From assembly GCF_000429425.1 (NCBI RefSeq), contig NZ_AUBV01000006.1:1-64000 (forward strand): a stretch of 64,000 nucleotides of DNA, written 5' to 3'. Positions within the stretch are counted from its first letter, which is position 1; every line of letters starts with the position of its first letter. Under the pieces are notes generated by a model. It saw only the letters and a list, made by a program, of their open reading frames with translations. It did not search any database and had not been told where the DNA came from. The position numbers and the translations under genes were made by a program. The DNA is from Algoriphagus mannitolivorans DSM 15301 (GTDB taxonomy: Bacteria; Bacteroidota; Bacteroidia; Cytophagales; Cyclobacteriaceae). This document shows, piece by piece, positions 43,627 to 52,597 of the stretch.

Positions 43627-44868
43627 CTATTCACGGATCTGTCCCTCACCCCGGATGATCCATTTGTAGCTGGTCAATTCCCGCAAAGCCATTGGCCCTC
43701 GGGCATGTAGCTTTTGGGTACTGATGCCAATCTCTGCGCCGAGACCAAACTGATTTCCATCCGTAAATGCGGTCGAAGCATTGGCATAAACTGCCGCTGC
43801 ATCTACTTCGCTCAAGAAGCGCTGGATATGTTTGGGATTTTCTGAGACTATGGCTTCGGAATGCTTTGAAGAATAGTTGGCAATATGGTCCATAGCCTCC
43901 TCGAGATTTGCGACAGTTTTGATCGCTATTTTCAAGCTCAAAAACTCAGTCCCGAAATGGCTTTCCTCGGCTCTTTGGATCAGGGCATGAGAAGGAAGGA
44001 CTTCCAGGGCTTTTTGATCCGCAAAAATCTGAACTCCGCTTTGAAGTAGGGGTTCGAGCAGATCCTGCAAACTAGGAAGCAACTTCTCGTGAAGGATCAG
44101 ACAATCCAGGGAATTGCAGACACTTGGACGACGGGTTTTCGAGTTGTGAATAATTTGTCGGGCCTTCTTTAGATCGGCAGTTTCGTCCACATAGGTATGG
44201 ACGATTCCAGCTCCAGTTTCGATGACAGGGACTTTTGCATTTTGTCGGACAAAGTCAATTAAGCCTTGCGAGCCCCTAGGAATAATTACATCTACATAGC
44301 CGACCGCTTCCAAAAGAGCCTTAGTTGCCGCGCGGTCTGCAGGCAAGAGCTGAAAAGCCTCGATTGGAAGCCCATGCTTTTTGACAATTTGGTGGATCAG
44401 GCTAAGGATAGCCCGATTGGAAAAATCAGCATCTGAGCCACCTTTCAGCACAAGACCATTTCCTGATTTTAGTGCCAAGGAAAAAACATCAAAAGTCACA
44501 TTTGGTCTCGCTTCATAGATAATCCCAATCACTCCCAATGGAACCGTGATTTTGGTCAGTTGAAGCCCGTTTTCAAGGGTTTTTTCTTCCAAAGCTATCC
44601 CCAGTGGGCTTGGGAGATTTTTGACCTGCGTAATTTCCTTAGCAATCCCTTGGATTCTGGCTTCGTTGAGCAAAAGCCTGTCGTACATTGGGTTCTCAGG
44701 ATCCATTTTTTGCAGATCTTTTTGGTTTTCAGCCAAAAGAAATGGAATCTCCTCGACCGCTAGCACAGCCAAGTCAGAGAGGATGGTCTGAACTTGATCC
44801 TCAGATATCGCAGCGAGCTTTCGGCTGGATTTCTGGACAGACTGAAAGGTGGTTTTCAACTCATTCAT
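43627..44868 (-). CDS. proA: glutamate-5-semialdehyde dehydrogenase
   Basis: 413 residues from ATG 44868. ProA features are plain: [60 protein letters not shown], and [16 protein letters not shown] with the catalytic Cys. It reduces gamma-glutamyl phosphate to glutamate semialdehyde in proline synthesis. The start overlaps the proB stop by 8 bases, so translation is coupled; a TTG further up at 44874 is less likely. Confidence 0.96.
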   Translation of the reverse strand: MNELKTTFQSVQKSSRKLAAISEDQVQTILSDLAVLAVEEIPFLLAENQKDLQKMDPENPMYDRLLLNEARIQGIAKEITQVKNLPSPLGIALEEKTLENGLQLTKITVPLGVIGIIYEARPNVTFDVFSLALKSGNGLVLKGGSDADFSNRAILSLIHQIVKKHGLPIEAFQLLPADRAATKALLEAVGYVDVIIPRGSQGLIDFVRQNAKVPVIETGAGIVHTYVDETADLKKARQIIHNSKTRRPSVCNSLDCLILHEKLLPSLQDLLEPLLQSGVQIFADQKALEVLPSHALIQRAEESHFGTEFLSLKIAIKTVANLEEAMDHIANYSSKHSEAIVSENPKHIQRFLSEVDAAAVYANASTAFTDGNQFGLGAEIGISTQKLHARGPMALRELTSYKWIIRGEGQIRE

Positions 44869-45943
44869 GGTCAAAAAGATAGAGGTAGTCGTAATGAATT
44901 AATGCTTTTTGGTTTTTCTGTCCGATTCTTTCCAAGGCGAGTTTCGAAGTGTATTCCGCCCTTCCAATGCCGATTTTATTTCCCTTTTCATCCCGGATAA
45001 GCAAAATATCACCTTTAGTAAATTCCCCTTCGATTTGAGTAATCCCGATGGGCAGCAAGCTTCGAATTACGGATGAGGTCAAGGATGCCTTGGCTCCATC
45101 GTTAATCGTGATTTCACCTTTGTAATAATGCGCTCCGTGAGCCAACCACTTTTTCGGAGCTTGTTTCACTTTCTTTGGCTCAAACCAAGTGCAGCGGAGT
45201 TTTTTGGCCGCAAATTCGGAAAGAACACCGTCCTTTTTGCCATTGGCAATCAGCACCTGAATCCCCAAGTCTGCCGATTTTTTGGCCATAGCATATTTGG
45301 TTAGCATGCCCCCACGTCCAAAAGAGGATTTGGTGGCAGAAATATAATTGCTCACTTCTGGCATGGAAGAGGCTATTTTTTCAATCAGCTCCGAGTCTGG
45401 GTTTTCCGGATTCCCGGTGAAAATTCCATCCACATTGGTTAGCAGCATTAAGGTGTCAGCATTGATCATGGCCGCGGTAAGGCTGGCCAATTCATCATTG
45501 TCCGTAAACATGAGTTCGGTGATGGTGACCGTGTCATTTTCGTTGACAATCGGGAGGATGCCTTGTTGAAGTAAGGCCTCCAAGCAGTTTTTCATATTCA
45601 GGAAATGCTTCCGGTCTCTGAAATCTTCTTTGGTTACGAGAATTTGGGCTATTGGCTGATTCAGTTTTCCAAAGAAATCCTGATACTGATTGATCAGGCG
45701 GATCTGTCCCGTGGAGGCCCAGATCTGTTTTTTAAAAACTGGATTGAGCTTTTCGGGCAAGGCAATCGTCTGTCTTCCAAAAGCAACGGCACCCGAACTG
45801 ACCAGTACTACTTTCTTTCCTGCGGAGATCAATTCCTGAATTTGGGAAACCAAATGGCTCATGCGATCCAGATCCGGCAGGCCGTTGGCTTGAGTGAGAA
45901 CGTTGGAGCCTATTTTGATCACGATGACCTTGCTTTCCTTCAT
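44861..45943 (-). CDS. proB: glutamate 5-kinase
   Basis: 360 residues. The amino-acid-kinase fold has [49 protein letters not shown] and [18 protein letters not shown]. The C-terminal 75 residues form a PUA domain ([17 protein letters not shown]). It catalyses the first step of proline synthesis and is feedback-inhibited by proline in relatives. proA follows with overlap. A tandem repeat array lies directly upstream. Confidence 0.96.
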   Translation of the reverse strand: MKESKVIVIKIGSNVLTQANGLPDLDRMSHLVSQIQELISAGKKVVLVSSGAVAFGRQTIALPEKLNPVFKKQIWASTGQIRLINQYQDFFGKLNQPIAQILVTKEDFRDRKHFLNMKNCLEALLQQGILPIVNENDTVTITELMFTDNDELASLTAAMINADTLMLLTNVDGIFTGNPENPDSELIEKIASSMPEVSNYISATKSSFGRGGMLTKYAMAKKSADLGIQVLIANGKKDGVLSEFAAKKLRCTWFEPKKVKQAPKKWLAHGAHYYKGEITINDGAKASLTSSVIRSLLPIGITQIEGEFTKGDILLIRDEKGNKIGIGRAEYTSKLALERIGQKNQKALIHYDYLYLFDHE

Positions 45944-46015
45944 TTGTTAGAAAATTTGCATAAAAGTAAGGGTTTGGATAGGGAATTGCTAAGAAGGAGG
46001 GATTTTGTTGAAAAG

Positions 46016-46620
46016 TTGGAAGATGGTAATCCTTCGTTATTCATTATTCCGCGTTTGACATTCGATATTGATATATATATGATTATCCGCAATTGCACCA
46101 CAATCCAAAATTCCTTTGGTTTGGCGGTCGGAAGTCCGAAGAGCGAAGTCCGAAGCTGACTAAAACTGAACTTCAAGCGGGATTTTATTCCTAATGGATG
46201 GCCTACTGGTAAGAAAGCAGATATACCTATTTTTTTAATAATGAATATCGAACCCTGAATATCGAACTCCGAATTAGAGATGAGACTCAACTCTACTCAG
46301 CCGCTCGTAAATCGTAAGTCGTAAATCGTAAGGTGGTAATCCTTCGACATTCATTATTCAGTGTTCGACATTCGATATTTTTTTAATGATGAATATCGAA
46401 CCCTGAATATCGAACTCCGAATGAGAGATGAGCCTCAACTCTACTCAGCCGCTCGTAAATCGTAAGTCGTAAATCGTAAGGTGGTAATCCTTCGACATTC
46501 ATTATTCAGTGTTCGACATTCGATATTTTTTTAATGATGAATATCGAACCCTGAATATCGAACTCCGAATAAGAGATGAGCCTCAACTCTATCCAGCCGC
46601 TCGTAAATCATAAATCTCAA
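46016..46620. repeat. 148-bp tandem repeat array, one unit interrupted
   Basis: Near-identical units start at 46332 and 46480 (GGTGGTAATCCTTCGACATT), period 148 bp, each with TTCGACATTCGATAT, ATATCGAACCCTGAATATCG and CAGCCGCTCGTAAATCGTAA. An older, diverged unit from 46016 to 46331 has the same ends but carries about 158 bp of foreign repeat (46068-46225). The array sits between divergent proB and convergent UbiA neighbours and has no coding frame. Confidence 0.8.
46068..46225. repeat. dispersed repeat inserted in the tandem array
   Basis: GATTATCCGCAAT, CTTTGGTTTGGCGGTCGG and TACTGGTAAGAAAGCAGA match the minus strand of 1971-2213 in order. It interrupts one array unit at the GATATT / TTTTTTAATAATG junction. 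Confidence 0.6.
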
Positions 46621-46628
46621 ATCTTACT

Positions 46629-47486
46629 TCACAAAAACGCCATGCTCAGTGTGCCCGCCAGCATCAGCAATTTGGCCCAGGATGAAAGACGTGTGAAATC
46701 GCTTTTGCGATCTGAGGTATATACCTTCCACATGTAAGCAATGAAGGCCATCCCTAAGATTGAAAAAAATATAAATAGATGGGGGTTGTTGATTTGGAAT
46801 GTTACCGTCAGAATAGCTCCTACAAAACAAATTGCGATCACGAAAATGACCTGTTTGGTTTTACGGAATCCAATCACAATCGGCAAAGTGCGACAGCCAT
46901 GTTTTCGATCCCCGGGACGGTCTTCGATATCTTTGATGATTTCTCGGATTAGGTTGAGAAAAAAGGCAAAAATAGCGTAAGTCAATACCAAGAGTTCGTT
47001 TTTTTGATAGTAAAAGGCGACCAAATAAATCGAAAGTCCTGTCAAAAATGCGACGGTAAGGTTGCCAATGAATGGCTCTCTTTTGAGTCGGTTGCTGTAA
47101 AGCCATAGCAAGAAAGCAGCGATAAAATTTATCAGCGCCACTCTCGGGGATACCAACCAACCTAAGCCAATGGCAAAAAAATTAAAAAAGGTATGGAGGA
47201 AAATCACCACACGTCTTTTGATTCCTTTGCCTACTACCACTTCATGCGGGCGGTTGACATAGTCGATTTTGACATCGTAGTAGTCATTGATCATGTAGCC
47301 CGCAGCCGTGATAATTACCGTAGAAAGTACCAAGAGGTAAAGTCGGTAATCCTGGAGTACGGGCAGTCCCTGGGAGTTGGTTTCTATCAGGAAGTAGGCC
47401 GCCATCATTTGGGCAAATGCCACCATCAGCAGATTGATCGGTCTGCTGATCCGGAAAAGGCTCCGAAAGGAAAGCGTGCGTTCCAT
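46629..47486 (-). CDS. UbiA-family prenyltransferase (geranylgeranylglycerol-phosphate transferase-like)
   Basis: 285 residues with about 8-9 membrane segments. The two Asp-rich motifs are YMINDYYDVKIDYVNRPHEV (about 70) and IKDIEDRPGDRKHGCRTLPI (about 185). The family transfers prenyl groups to aromatic or glycerol-phosphate acceptors. The DYVNRPHEVVVGKGI variant is typical of the Bacteroidota proteins annotated as geranylgeranylglycerol-phosphate geranylgeranyltransferase; a role in menaquinone or lipid synthesis is inferred. Confidence 0.9.
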   Translation of the reverse strand: MERTLSFRSLFRISRPINLLMVAFAQMMAAYFLIETNSQGLPVLQDYRLYLLVLSTVIITAAGYMINDYYDVKIDYVNRPHEVVVGKGIKRRVVIFLHTFFNFFAIGLGWLVSPRVALINFIAAFLLWLYSNRLKREPFIGNLTVAFLTGLSIYLVAFYYQKNELLVLTYAIFAFFLNLIREIIKDIEDRPGDRKHGCRTLPIVIGFRKTKQVIFVIAICFVGAILTVTFQINNPHLFIFFSILGMAFIAYMWKVYTSDRKSDFTRLSSWAKLLMLAGTLSMAFL

Positions 47487-47638
47487 AGGTTTTGCTTAAG
47501 CGCTTAAAAATAGTCTAAAAGTGTATGGAATTGTCAATTGGAAGTTGAACAATCCAGGAAAATCGTTTCCGTAACTTTTGATTTTGGTTAATCCTCATTT
47601 GTTTAACTTGATTTCCATAATACAATAACCCTTTAACC

Positions 47639-49009
47639 ATGAAAAGTAAAAAGCTTCAATCCAGACGGGATTTTATTGCCCTTACGGGTGGTGCCTTGGC
47701 AGGCTCTATGTTTCTGCATCCTGTAGCAGAAGCTCTGACCTTGTTTAATCGCCCGGGCGAAAAGATGAAACTCGCCTTAGTCGGTACTGGGGTCCGTGGT
47801 CTGGCCATGTGGGGAAGAGATGTGGTCAGAGAGTACAAAGGCCAAATCGAATTTGTAGGCCTGGCAGACAAAAATCAGGGAAGACTGGAATATGGAAAAA
47901 CCTATATGGGAGTCAATTGCCCTACATTTTTGGATACCGATAAAATGCTTGCCCAAACCAAGCCGGATGTCTTGATCGTCACTACCATGGACAGTACCCA
48001 TCATGAGTTTATCGTCAAAGGGCTGATGGCAGGCATGAATGTGATTTCGGAAAAGCCGATGACAACCGATGAGAAAAAAATGCAAGCCATCTTGGATGCG
48101 GAGCGAAAATCAGGCAAAAAATTAATCGTCACCTTCAACTATCGCTATTCCCCTCACCGCCAAAAAATGTATGAACTACTTCGGGCAGGGGAAATCGGAG
48201 AAATTACCTCCGTGGATTTTCACTGGTATCTCAATACTTCCCATGGGGCAGATTATTTCAGAAGATGGCATGGTGAAAGAGAATTTAGCGGTACCCTTTT
48301 GGTCCACAAATCCACCCACCACTTTGATTTGCTCAACTGGTGGATTGATTCAGATCCAGAGGAAGTGTATGCTTATGGGGAGTTGGAATTCTATGGCAAA
48401 AATGGCCCCTTCCGATCCAAGACCTGCAGAGGCTGCACTCATGCCTCCAAATGTGATTTTTATTGGGATATCACCAAAAGTGAACATCTGACCAAGCTAT
48501 ATGTAGAGGCGGAAAAGTATGATGGCTACCATCGGGATGGTTGTGTGTTCCGTGAGGAGATCGATATCTACGACAAGATGGCGGTGCAGATCAAGTATAA
48601 AAACAAAGTTCAGGTAAGCTATTCCCTGACGACTTATTCTCCCTATGAGGGTTACAGAATCGCTTTCAACGGCACCAAAGGACGGCTGGAGGCCTGGATC
48701 AAGGAAAGTCAACCTTGGCAGGAAAAAGAGGAAGACGAGATTCACTTGACCAAAATGTTTGGCCATCGGGAGGTGATTACGATTCCTCATGGTGGTGGAG
48801 GCCATGGTGGAGGAGATACCCGACTGAAGGATAAGCTTTTCAAAGACACCAACGCAGCTGATCCTTGGAGACAATCCGCAGGAAGCCGAGATGGTGCGAT
48901 GTCTTGCTTAGTGGGAATTGCGGCCCGACATTCAATCGAACAGGGCAAACCGATCAAGGTTCAGGATTTGACGGATATTCCTTTGGTAGCTTCGGGAAGA
49001 GGAGCTTGA
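47639..49009 (+). CDS. Gfo/Idh/MocA-family oxidoreductase, Tat-exported
   Basis: 456 residues. A Tat signal (SRRDFIALTGGALAGSMFLH) precedes a Rossmann fold (LALVGTGVRGLAMWGRDVV). NVISEKPMTTDEKKM carries the conserved EKP. The C-terminal domain includes FHWYLNTSHGADYFRRWHGE and a Cys-rich loop KTCRGCTHASKCDFYWD, unusual for the family and possibly a metal site. Exported Gfo/Idh proteins in Bacteroidota act on glycosides. The C-terminal part contains a His/Gly loop, PHGGGGHGGGDTR. Confidence 0.9.
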   Translation: MKSKKLQSRRDFIALTGGALAGSMFLHPVAEALTLFNRPGEKMKLALVGTGVRGLAMWGRDVVREYKGQIEFVGLADKNQGRLEYGKTYMGVNCPTFLDTDKMLAQTKPDVLIVTTMDSTHHEFIVKGLMAGMNVISEKPMTTDEKKMQAILDAERKSGKKLIVTFNYRYSPHRQKMYELLRAGEIGEITSVDFHWYLNTSHGADYFRRWHGEREFSGTLLVHKSTHHFDLLNWWIDSDPEEVYAYGELEFYGKNGPFRSKTCRGCTHASKCDFYWDITKSEHLTKLYVEAEKYDGYHRDGCVFREEIDIYDKMAVQIKYKNKVQVSYSLTTYSPYEGYRIAFNGTKGRLEAWIKESQPWQEKEEDEIHLTKMFGHREVITIPHGGGGHGGGDTRLKDKLFKDTNAADPWRQSAGSRDGAMSCLVGIAARHSIEQGKPIKVQDLTDIPLVASGRGA

Positions 49010-49015
49010 TTTCTG

Positions 49016-49060
49016 GTGGTTTGTGGAGACCTGCCTTGGCGGCAGACAGGCACAAACCAC
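49016..49060. repeat. nested REP hairpin GTGGTTTGTG...CACAAACCAC, copy 1
   Basis: A 10-bp outer stem encloses CCTGCCTTGGCGGCAGACAGG, which forms a second hairpin. Copies at 49184-49207 (outer stem only, GGGA loop) and 49232-49275 (nested). Confidence 0.75.
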
Positions 49061-49111
49061 GGCAAAGAACTTAGAAAATCTGAATTCTGAAGTTAGAAAT
49101 CTGAAAAATGG

Positions 49112-49147
49112 AATCCCGCAAGGCAGAGGCTTTGCGGGATTTTTTTG
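49112..49147 (+). terminator. intrinsic terminator of the Gfo/Idh gene, copy 1
   Basis: AATCCCGCAA and TTGCGGGATT form the stem, followed by six T residues. An almost identical terminator lies 215 bp downstream. Confidence 0.85.
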
Positions 49148-49183
49148 GCCTTCAAAAAGGTGAATGAGAGTGGGGGGTACGGG

Positions 49184-49207
49184 GTGGTTTGTGGGGACAC
49201 AAACCAC
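49184..49207. repeat. REP hairpin GTGGTTTGTG-GGGA-CACAAACCAC
   Basis: A perfect 10-bp stem with a GGGA tetraloop, the simple form of the nested elements on either side. Confidence 0.8.
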
Positions 49208-49231
49208 GGCCCGGTTGGTGCTCGATTCAGT

Positions 49232-49275
49232 TGGTTTGTGGGGACCTGCCTTGGCGGCAGACAGGCACAAACCAC
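49232..49275. repeat. nested REP hairpin, copy 2
   Basis: The same outer stem and CCTGCCTTGGCGGCAGACAGG insert as at 49016-49060, offset by 215 bp. Confidence 0.75.
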
Positions 49276-49326
49276 GGCAAAGAACTATGAAAAGCCGAAT
49301 TCTGAAGGCAGAAATTTGAAAAATTG

Positions 49327-49362
49327 AATCCCGCAAGGCTGAGGCTTTGCGGGATTTTTTTC
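49327..49362 (+). terminator. duplicate of the Gfo/Idh terminator, copy 2
   Basis: AATCCCGCAAGGCTGAGGCTTTGCGGGATT followed by T residues repeats the terminator at 49112 with one or two changes; given here by its arms AATCCCGCAA and TTGCGGGATT. Confidence 0.8.
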
Positions 49363-49723
49363 ACCCTACAAAATAGGGGTAGTAAAGAATCACTCCGATT
49401 ACCAAAGCCGTAAAAACCGCAAAGGAAACAGCCCCCGCGGCAACATCTTTGATGATTCCGATTTGATCATGGAAATCGGGATGAACGAAATTGCAGATTT
49501 TTTCCACTGCGGTATTTAAACCTTCAATGGCAAGAACAAAACCGATCAGGAAAACATGAATCAGCCATTCCACCTTTGTAATCTGAAAATAAGCTCCCAG
49601 AAATAGTGTCAAAATTCCGATGCTCAATTGGCTTATGATGGCATGCTCAGTTTTGAGAAGGTAGAACATTCCCTGGAGTGCATATTTGATACTTTTGATT
49701 CTTCCTAATACGAAGGAGGACAT
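49361..49723 (-). CDS. dgkA: diacylglycerol/undecaprenol kinase family membrane protein
   Basis: 120 residues with three membrane segments. The DagK_prokar signature is IEGLNTAVEKICNFVHPDFH with IIKDVAAGAVSF, containing the catalytic Glu and the Asp/Lys region. The start MSSFVLGRIKSIKYALQG matches the family amphipathic N-helix. It phosphorylates diacylglycerol or undecaprenol in the inner membrane; Gram-positive-like members act on undecaprenol and the choice here is open. Confidence 0.92.
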   Translation of the reverse strand: MSSFVLGRIKSIKYALQGMFYLLKTEHAIISQLSIGILTLFLGAYFQITKVEWLIHVFLIGFVLAIEGLNTAVEKICNFVHPDFHDQIGIIKDVAAGAVSFAVFTALVIGVILYYPYFVG

Positions 49724-49808
49724 AGGCGATTGGGTTGAAGGCTAAAATTAACTCCGAGGATTAGAATTTCAATATTTGTAAGAAGAAGGCCTTGGCTGGG
49801 AGGATTCC

Positions 49809-50765
49809 CTACTCATTCTCAAGGGAAAAAGATCGCTGTCTCTCCCGATTTACCCTGAGCTGAAGGACATCCGGTCTGGAATAATGTCCAACTGGATCGA
49901 AGTTTTGTCTTTCCTCTAGCACCCGGTTAAAATCCAGAGAATGGACAATCAGACCCTCTTGCTCAGCCACAGGTTCTATAATCCATTTTCCATCTGGACC
50001 AGCTATGCAGCTTCCTCCATTGGCGAGCACATCCGGGCAATTTTCAAGAATAATATCGAGATGAGGCGTGCCTTTAGGAAAGTCACTTTTTCGCATGAGA
50101 CTGGAGACTGAAATCACGAAAGATCTGCTTTCTTGGGCAATCATTCGGGTGATGTTTTCAGTGTTTCTCACTGCTCCCGGCCAGACCGCTACGTGGAGAT
50201 TTTCTCCCAAGCCGTATAAAGCTGTTCGCGCCAAAGGCATCCAGTTTTCCCAACAGTTGAGTCCCCCGACAGTGAATTCTTTCAAAGGATGAACGCGTAA
50301 ACCATGTCCGTCTCCAGGCGCCCAACTCAGGCGTTCGTCGTAGGTAGGTCGGAGTTTGCGGTGAATTGAACCGATTGCTCCTTGGGTATTGATATAAACC
50401 AAAGAACAATACAGGCTATGACCGCCACGGTCTTGGGGTCTTTCGATGATGCCCAGATAGATCGCAATTCGGTGTTTTTTTGCCAAAGCCTGAATTTCGT
50501 CCAGATCTCCTTTTTCTACCTGTACTGAATTCCTGGCGTAATGTGCATGGATTTCTTTCTGAATCCTGTCATCCCAGGCCGAAGAATGCGTGATCGAAAG
50601 CCACCAAGGATAGCCAGGAACTAACCCTTCCCCAAAGACGATCAGCTCGCACTCCTCTGCGGCCGCTTCTTGGATTTTTTCTTTAACTCTGGAAAGGGTG
50701 GCGGCTTTGTTTAGCCATACCGGTGCGATCTGTGCAAGGGCAACTTTTAATTTTGAATCTGACAT
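49809..50765 (-). CDS. carbon-nitrogen hydrolase, nitrilase type
   Basis: 318 residues. The catalytic triad is visible: Glu in LIVFGEGLVPGYPWW, Lys in GSIHRKLRPTYDERLSW and Cys in GGLNCWENWMPLARTAL. The HRKLxPTxxER and NCWEN forms are typical of true nitrilases, which convert nitriles to acids and ammonia, and of cyanide-acting relatives. No signal peptide. The VOC gene ends 16 bp upstream, so they share a transcript. Confidence 0.93.
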   Translation of the reverse strand: MSDSKLKVALAQIAPVWLNKAATLSRVKEKIQEAAAEECELIVFGEGLVPGYPWWLSITHSSAWDDRIQKEIHAHYARNSVQVEKGDLDEIQALAKKHRIAIYLGIIERPQDRGGHSLYCSLVYINTQGAIGSIHRKLRPTYDERLSWAPGDGHGLRVHPLKEFTVGGLNCWENWMPLARTALYGLGENLHVAVWPGAVRNTENITRMIAQESRSFVISVSSLMRKSDFPKGTPHLDIILENCPDVLANGGSCIAGPDGKWIIEPVAEQEGLIVHSLDFNRVLEERQNFDPVGHYSRPDVLQLRVNRERQRSFSLENE

Positions 50766-50780
50766 GAAATTTATCCGGGA

Positions 50781-51212
50781 TTATTCTTCGCCTGGCTTCA
50801 GGAGATAATTGACCATCCACCCAATCCCAAATTTATCCTCAAAACTTCCAAAATAGGCTCCCCAGAAAGTTTTTTGATATTCCATTTCTACTTTTCCTCC
50901 CTCAGAAAGCCCTTTGAAGATCCGCTCTCCTTCGGCTTTGGAGTCAGGAAGAATTGAAATGTAATTCTGGTTGCCTTTGACCCAGACATGCCCCATGGAT
51001 GGACTGGTGTCACTAGCCATGATAGTCACTGCCTCGTTTACATTTAGGCTAATGTGCATGACCCGGGATTTTTCCTCCTCGGGAATTTCCATGTCGGGGA
51101 TTTCTGAGAAATAGCTGATGGGACCTTCAAACTCTCCTCCTAAAACGGATTTGTACAGAAGCATGGCTTCCTCTGCGGTTCCGTCAAAATTTAAATAGGG
51201 ATTGATTTTCAT
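50781..51212 (-). CDS. VOC-family (PhnB-like) protein
   Basis: 143 residues. NPYLNFDGTAEEAMLLYKSVLGG, VMHISLNVNEAVTIMASDTS and the end QKTFWGAYFGSFEDKFGIGWMV follow the PhnB/3-demethylubiquinone-like glyoxalase fold. These are small metal-binding or binding proteins of mostly unknown role. Cotranscribed with the nitrilase gene. Confidence 0.9.
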   Translation of the reverse strand: MKINPYLNFDGTAEEAMLLYKSVLGGEFEGPISYFSEIPDMEIPEEEKSRVMHISLNVNEAVTIMASDTSPSMGHVWVKGNQNYISILPDSKAEGERIFKGLSEGGKVEMEYQKTFWGAYFGSFEDKFGIGWMVNYLLKPGEE

Positions 51213-51273
51213 AGTGCTAGGGGTTTATTGGATTAAAATTTACACCTTTTGGCTAGGAAGTCCCAATGCCCAT

Positions 51274-51864
51274 TCAGGAATATCGGACGATGGTATAGTT
51301 TCGGTCCAGCTTAAAAGAAAGGATTCCTGCGATCAGCCCCATGCCAGCCATGATGAAAGCAGGGATGAGATTGTAGTAAGATACACTTACAGAGACAAGG
51401 CAAAGCCCTAAGCCACATAGCCAGACCAAGTGCCCCAAAATTGTTTTGGAGGATTTTCTTTGGTTTTTCCGGATTAATGAAGTCTCGTTCAGAATAGGGA
51501 TAAAGTAATTTTTGTATTGCCAAAGAATAAAAAAGTTCATGGCCAGCAAGACTCCAAGAACATAAGGTGTCCCTCTCCAATGCTGGGAAATGGTTACCAT
51601 CAATATGTTCAGAATCATAGGCACGAGCATGATAGATCCCAGTAGCTTATACCTTGTGGTGATCAGCATAAACCCGATGCAGATCTGGCAAACAGCAATA
51701 AACTGGGCATAAAGGCCTAAGTCGAATTCAGCCAATCTTTCAACCAGCCAAGGTGGTCCAATCCATTGAATGAAATTATGGCCTGCGTATAATTTGACCA
51801 TTCCTGCCCCCCAAAAGGTAAATCCTAAAAAGGCGGAGGTTCCTTGGACAAAGAAATGTTTCAT
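51274..51864 (-). CDS. DoxX-like integral membrane protein
   Basis: 196 residues with about six membrane segments. The N-terminal half (FLGFTFWGAGMVKLYAGH, AQFIAVCQICIGFMLITTRY, LGSIMLVPMILNILMVTISQ) resembles DoxX-like proteins; the C-terminal half adds two segments after a basic loop (NETSLIRKNQRKSSK). Function unknown. It lies 61 bp upstream of the VOC gene on the same strand. Confidence 0.7.
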   Translation of the reverse strand: MKHFFVQGTSAFLGFTFWGAGMVKLYAGHNFIQWIGPPWLVERLAEFDLGLYAQFIAVCQICIGFMLITTRYKLLGSIMLVPMILNILMVTISQHWRGTPYVLGVLLAMNFFILWQYKNYFIPILNETSLIRKNQRKSSKTILGHLVWLCGLGLCLVSVSVSYYNLIPAFIMAGMGLIAGILSFKLDRNYTIVRYS

Positions 51865-52026
51865 GGCTTTTTTGGGTTTGGAGAAATAATTTAAAGAATT
51901 GCGCTCTGAATTAGATGCTCGAAGTGTCCAAAAGTTACAATCTAGAGGATAGGCGAGGCTTTTTAAGGATGGTAATGATGGGGTTTTTCAATACTTTTAT
52001 TATTGTAGGTAAAAATATTGAAGAAT

Positions 52027-52563
52027 ATGTCAGCAAGTGAATTGGGTGTAGGCAGCAAAATTAGCCATCCAAAATTCGGCTCTGGAGTGATTGTCTCCGT
52101 GGACGCCACTTATTACAAAATCTATTTCTCTGGCACGGAAGAGGTGAAAACCCTCGCGAGGGACTATGAAGGATTTACCGTCGAGGAAAGTAAACTTCCT
52201 GATTTTCCTATGCTCACGATGAAGGATGTCGAGAAAGCCATAAGAGAGGCTTTGATCGCCACTTCCGAGAGGGCGCCTTTGGTTCCGCTGGGTGGGAAAT
52301 GGATGGGAGGTAAGCTAGTGTTAGAGCCTTCAGATTCCAGTTTACAGAGTAAGGAAGTGCCTTTGGAGACCTTTTTCCATAAAATTGTGATGGTTCGGGA
52401 AAAGCTTCGGGTTTTGGAGCAGAACATCAACAATCATCCAAAGCTGGACGATGAAGACCGGGTTGGCCTGCAGCAATATATTACCCGCTGTTATGGGTCT
52501 CTGACCACCTTCAATGTGCTTTTTGCTTACAAAGAAGACCAATTCAAAGGGAGTGGTTCCTGA
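52027..52563 (+). CDS. conserved hypothetical protein with UvrD/PcrA-tail-like domain
   Basis: 178 residues from ATG 52027; a TTG at 52018 is in frame but less likely. The first 50 residues, LGVGSKISHPKFGSGVIVSV onward, match the small SH3/tudor-like module at the end of UvrD/PcrA helicases (VGDxVxHxKFGxGxV). The remainder is helical (KDVEKAIREALIATSE, FFHKIVMVREKLRVLEQNIN) and unfamiliar. It may contact RNA polymerase or nucleic acid by analogy with the helicase module; that is inference. Confidence 0.75.
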   Translation: MSASELGVGSKISHPKFGSGVIVSVDATYYKIYFSGTEEVKTLARDYEGFTVEESKLPDFPMLTMKDVEKAIREALIATSERAPLVPLGGKWMGGKLVLEPSDSSLQSKEVPLETFFHKIVMVREKLRVLEQNINNHPKLDDEDRVGLQQYITRCYGSLTTFNVLFAYKEDQFKGSGS

Positions 52564-52597
52564 TTGAATTTTATTTGAAAATCCCTGAAATTCAGCC

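Noticed and set aside
45940..46290. 116-codon minus-strand frame upstream of proB
   Set aside because: Falls in the repeat array and its inserted repeat, with no conserved protein features.
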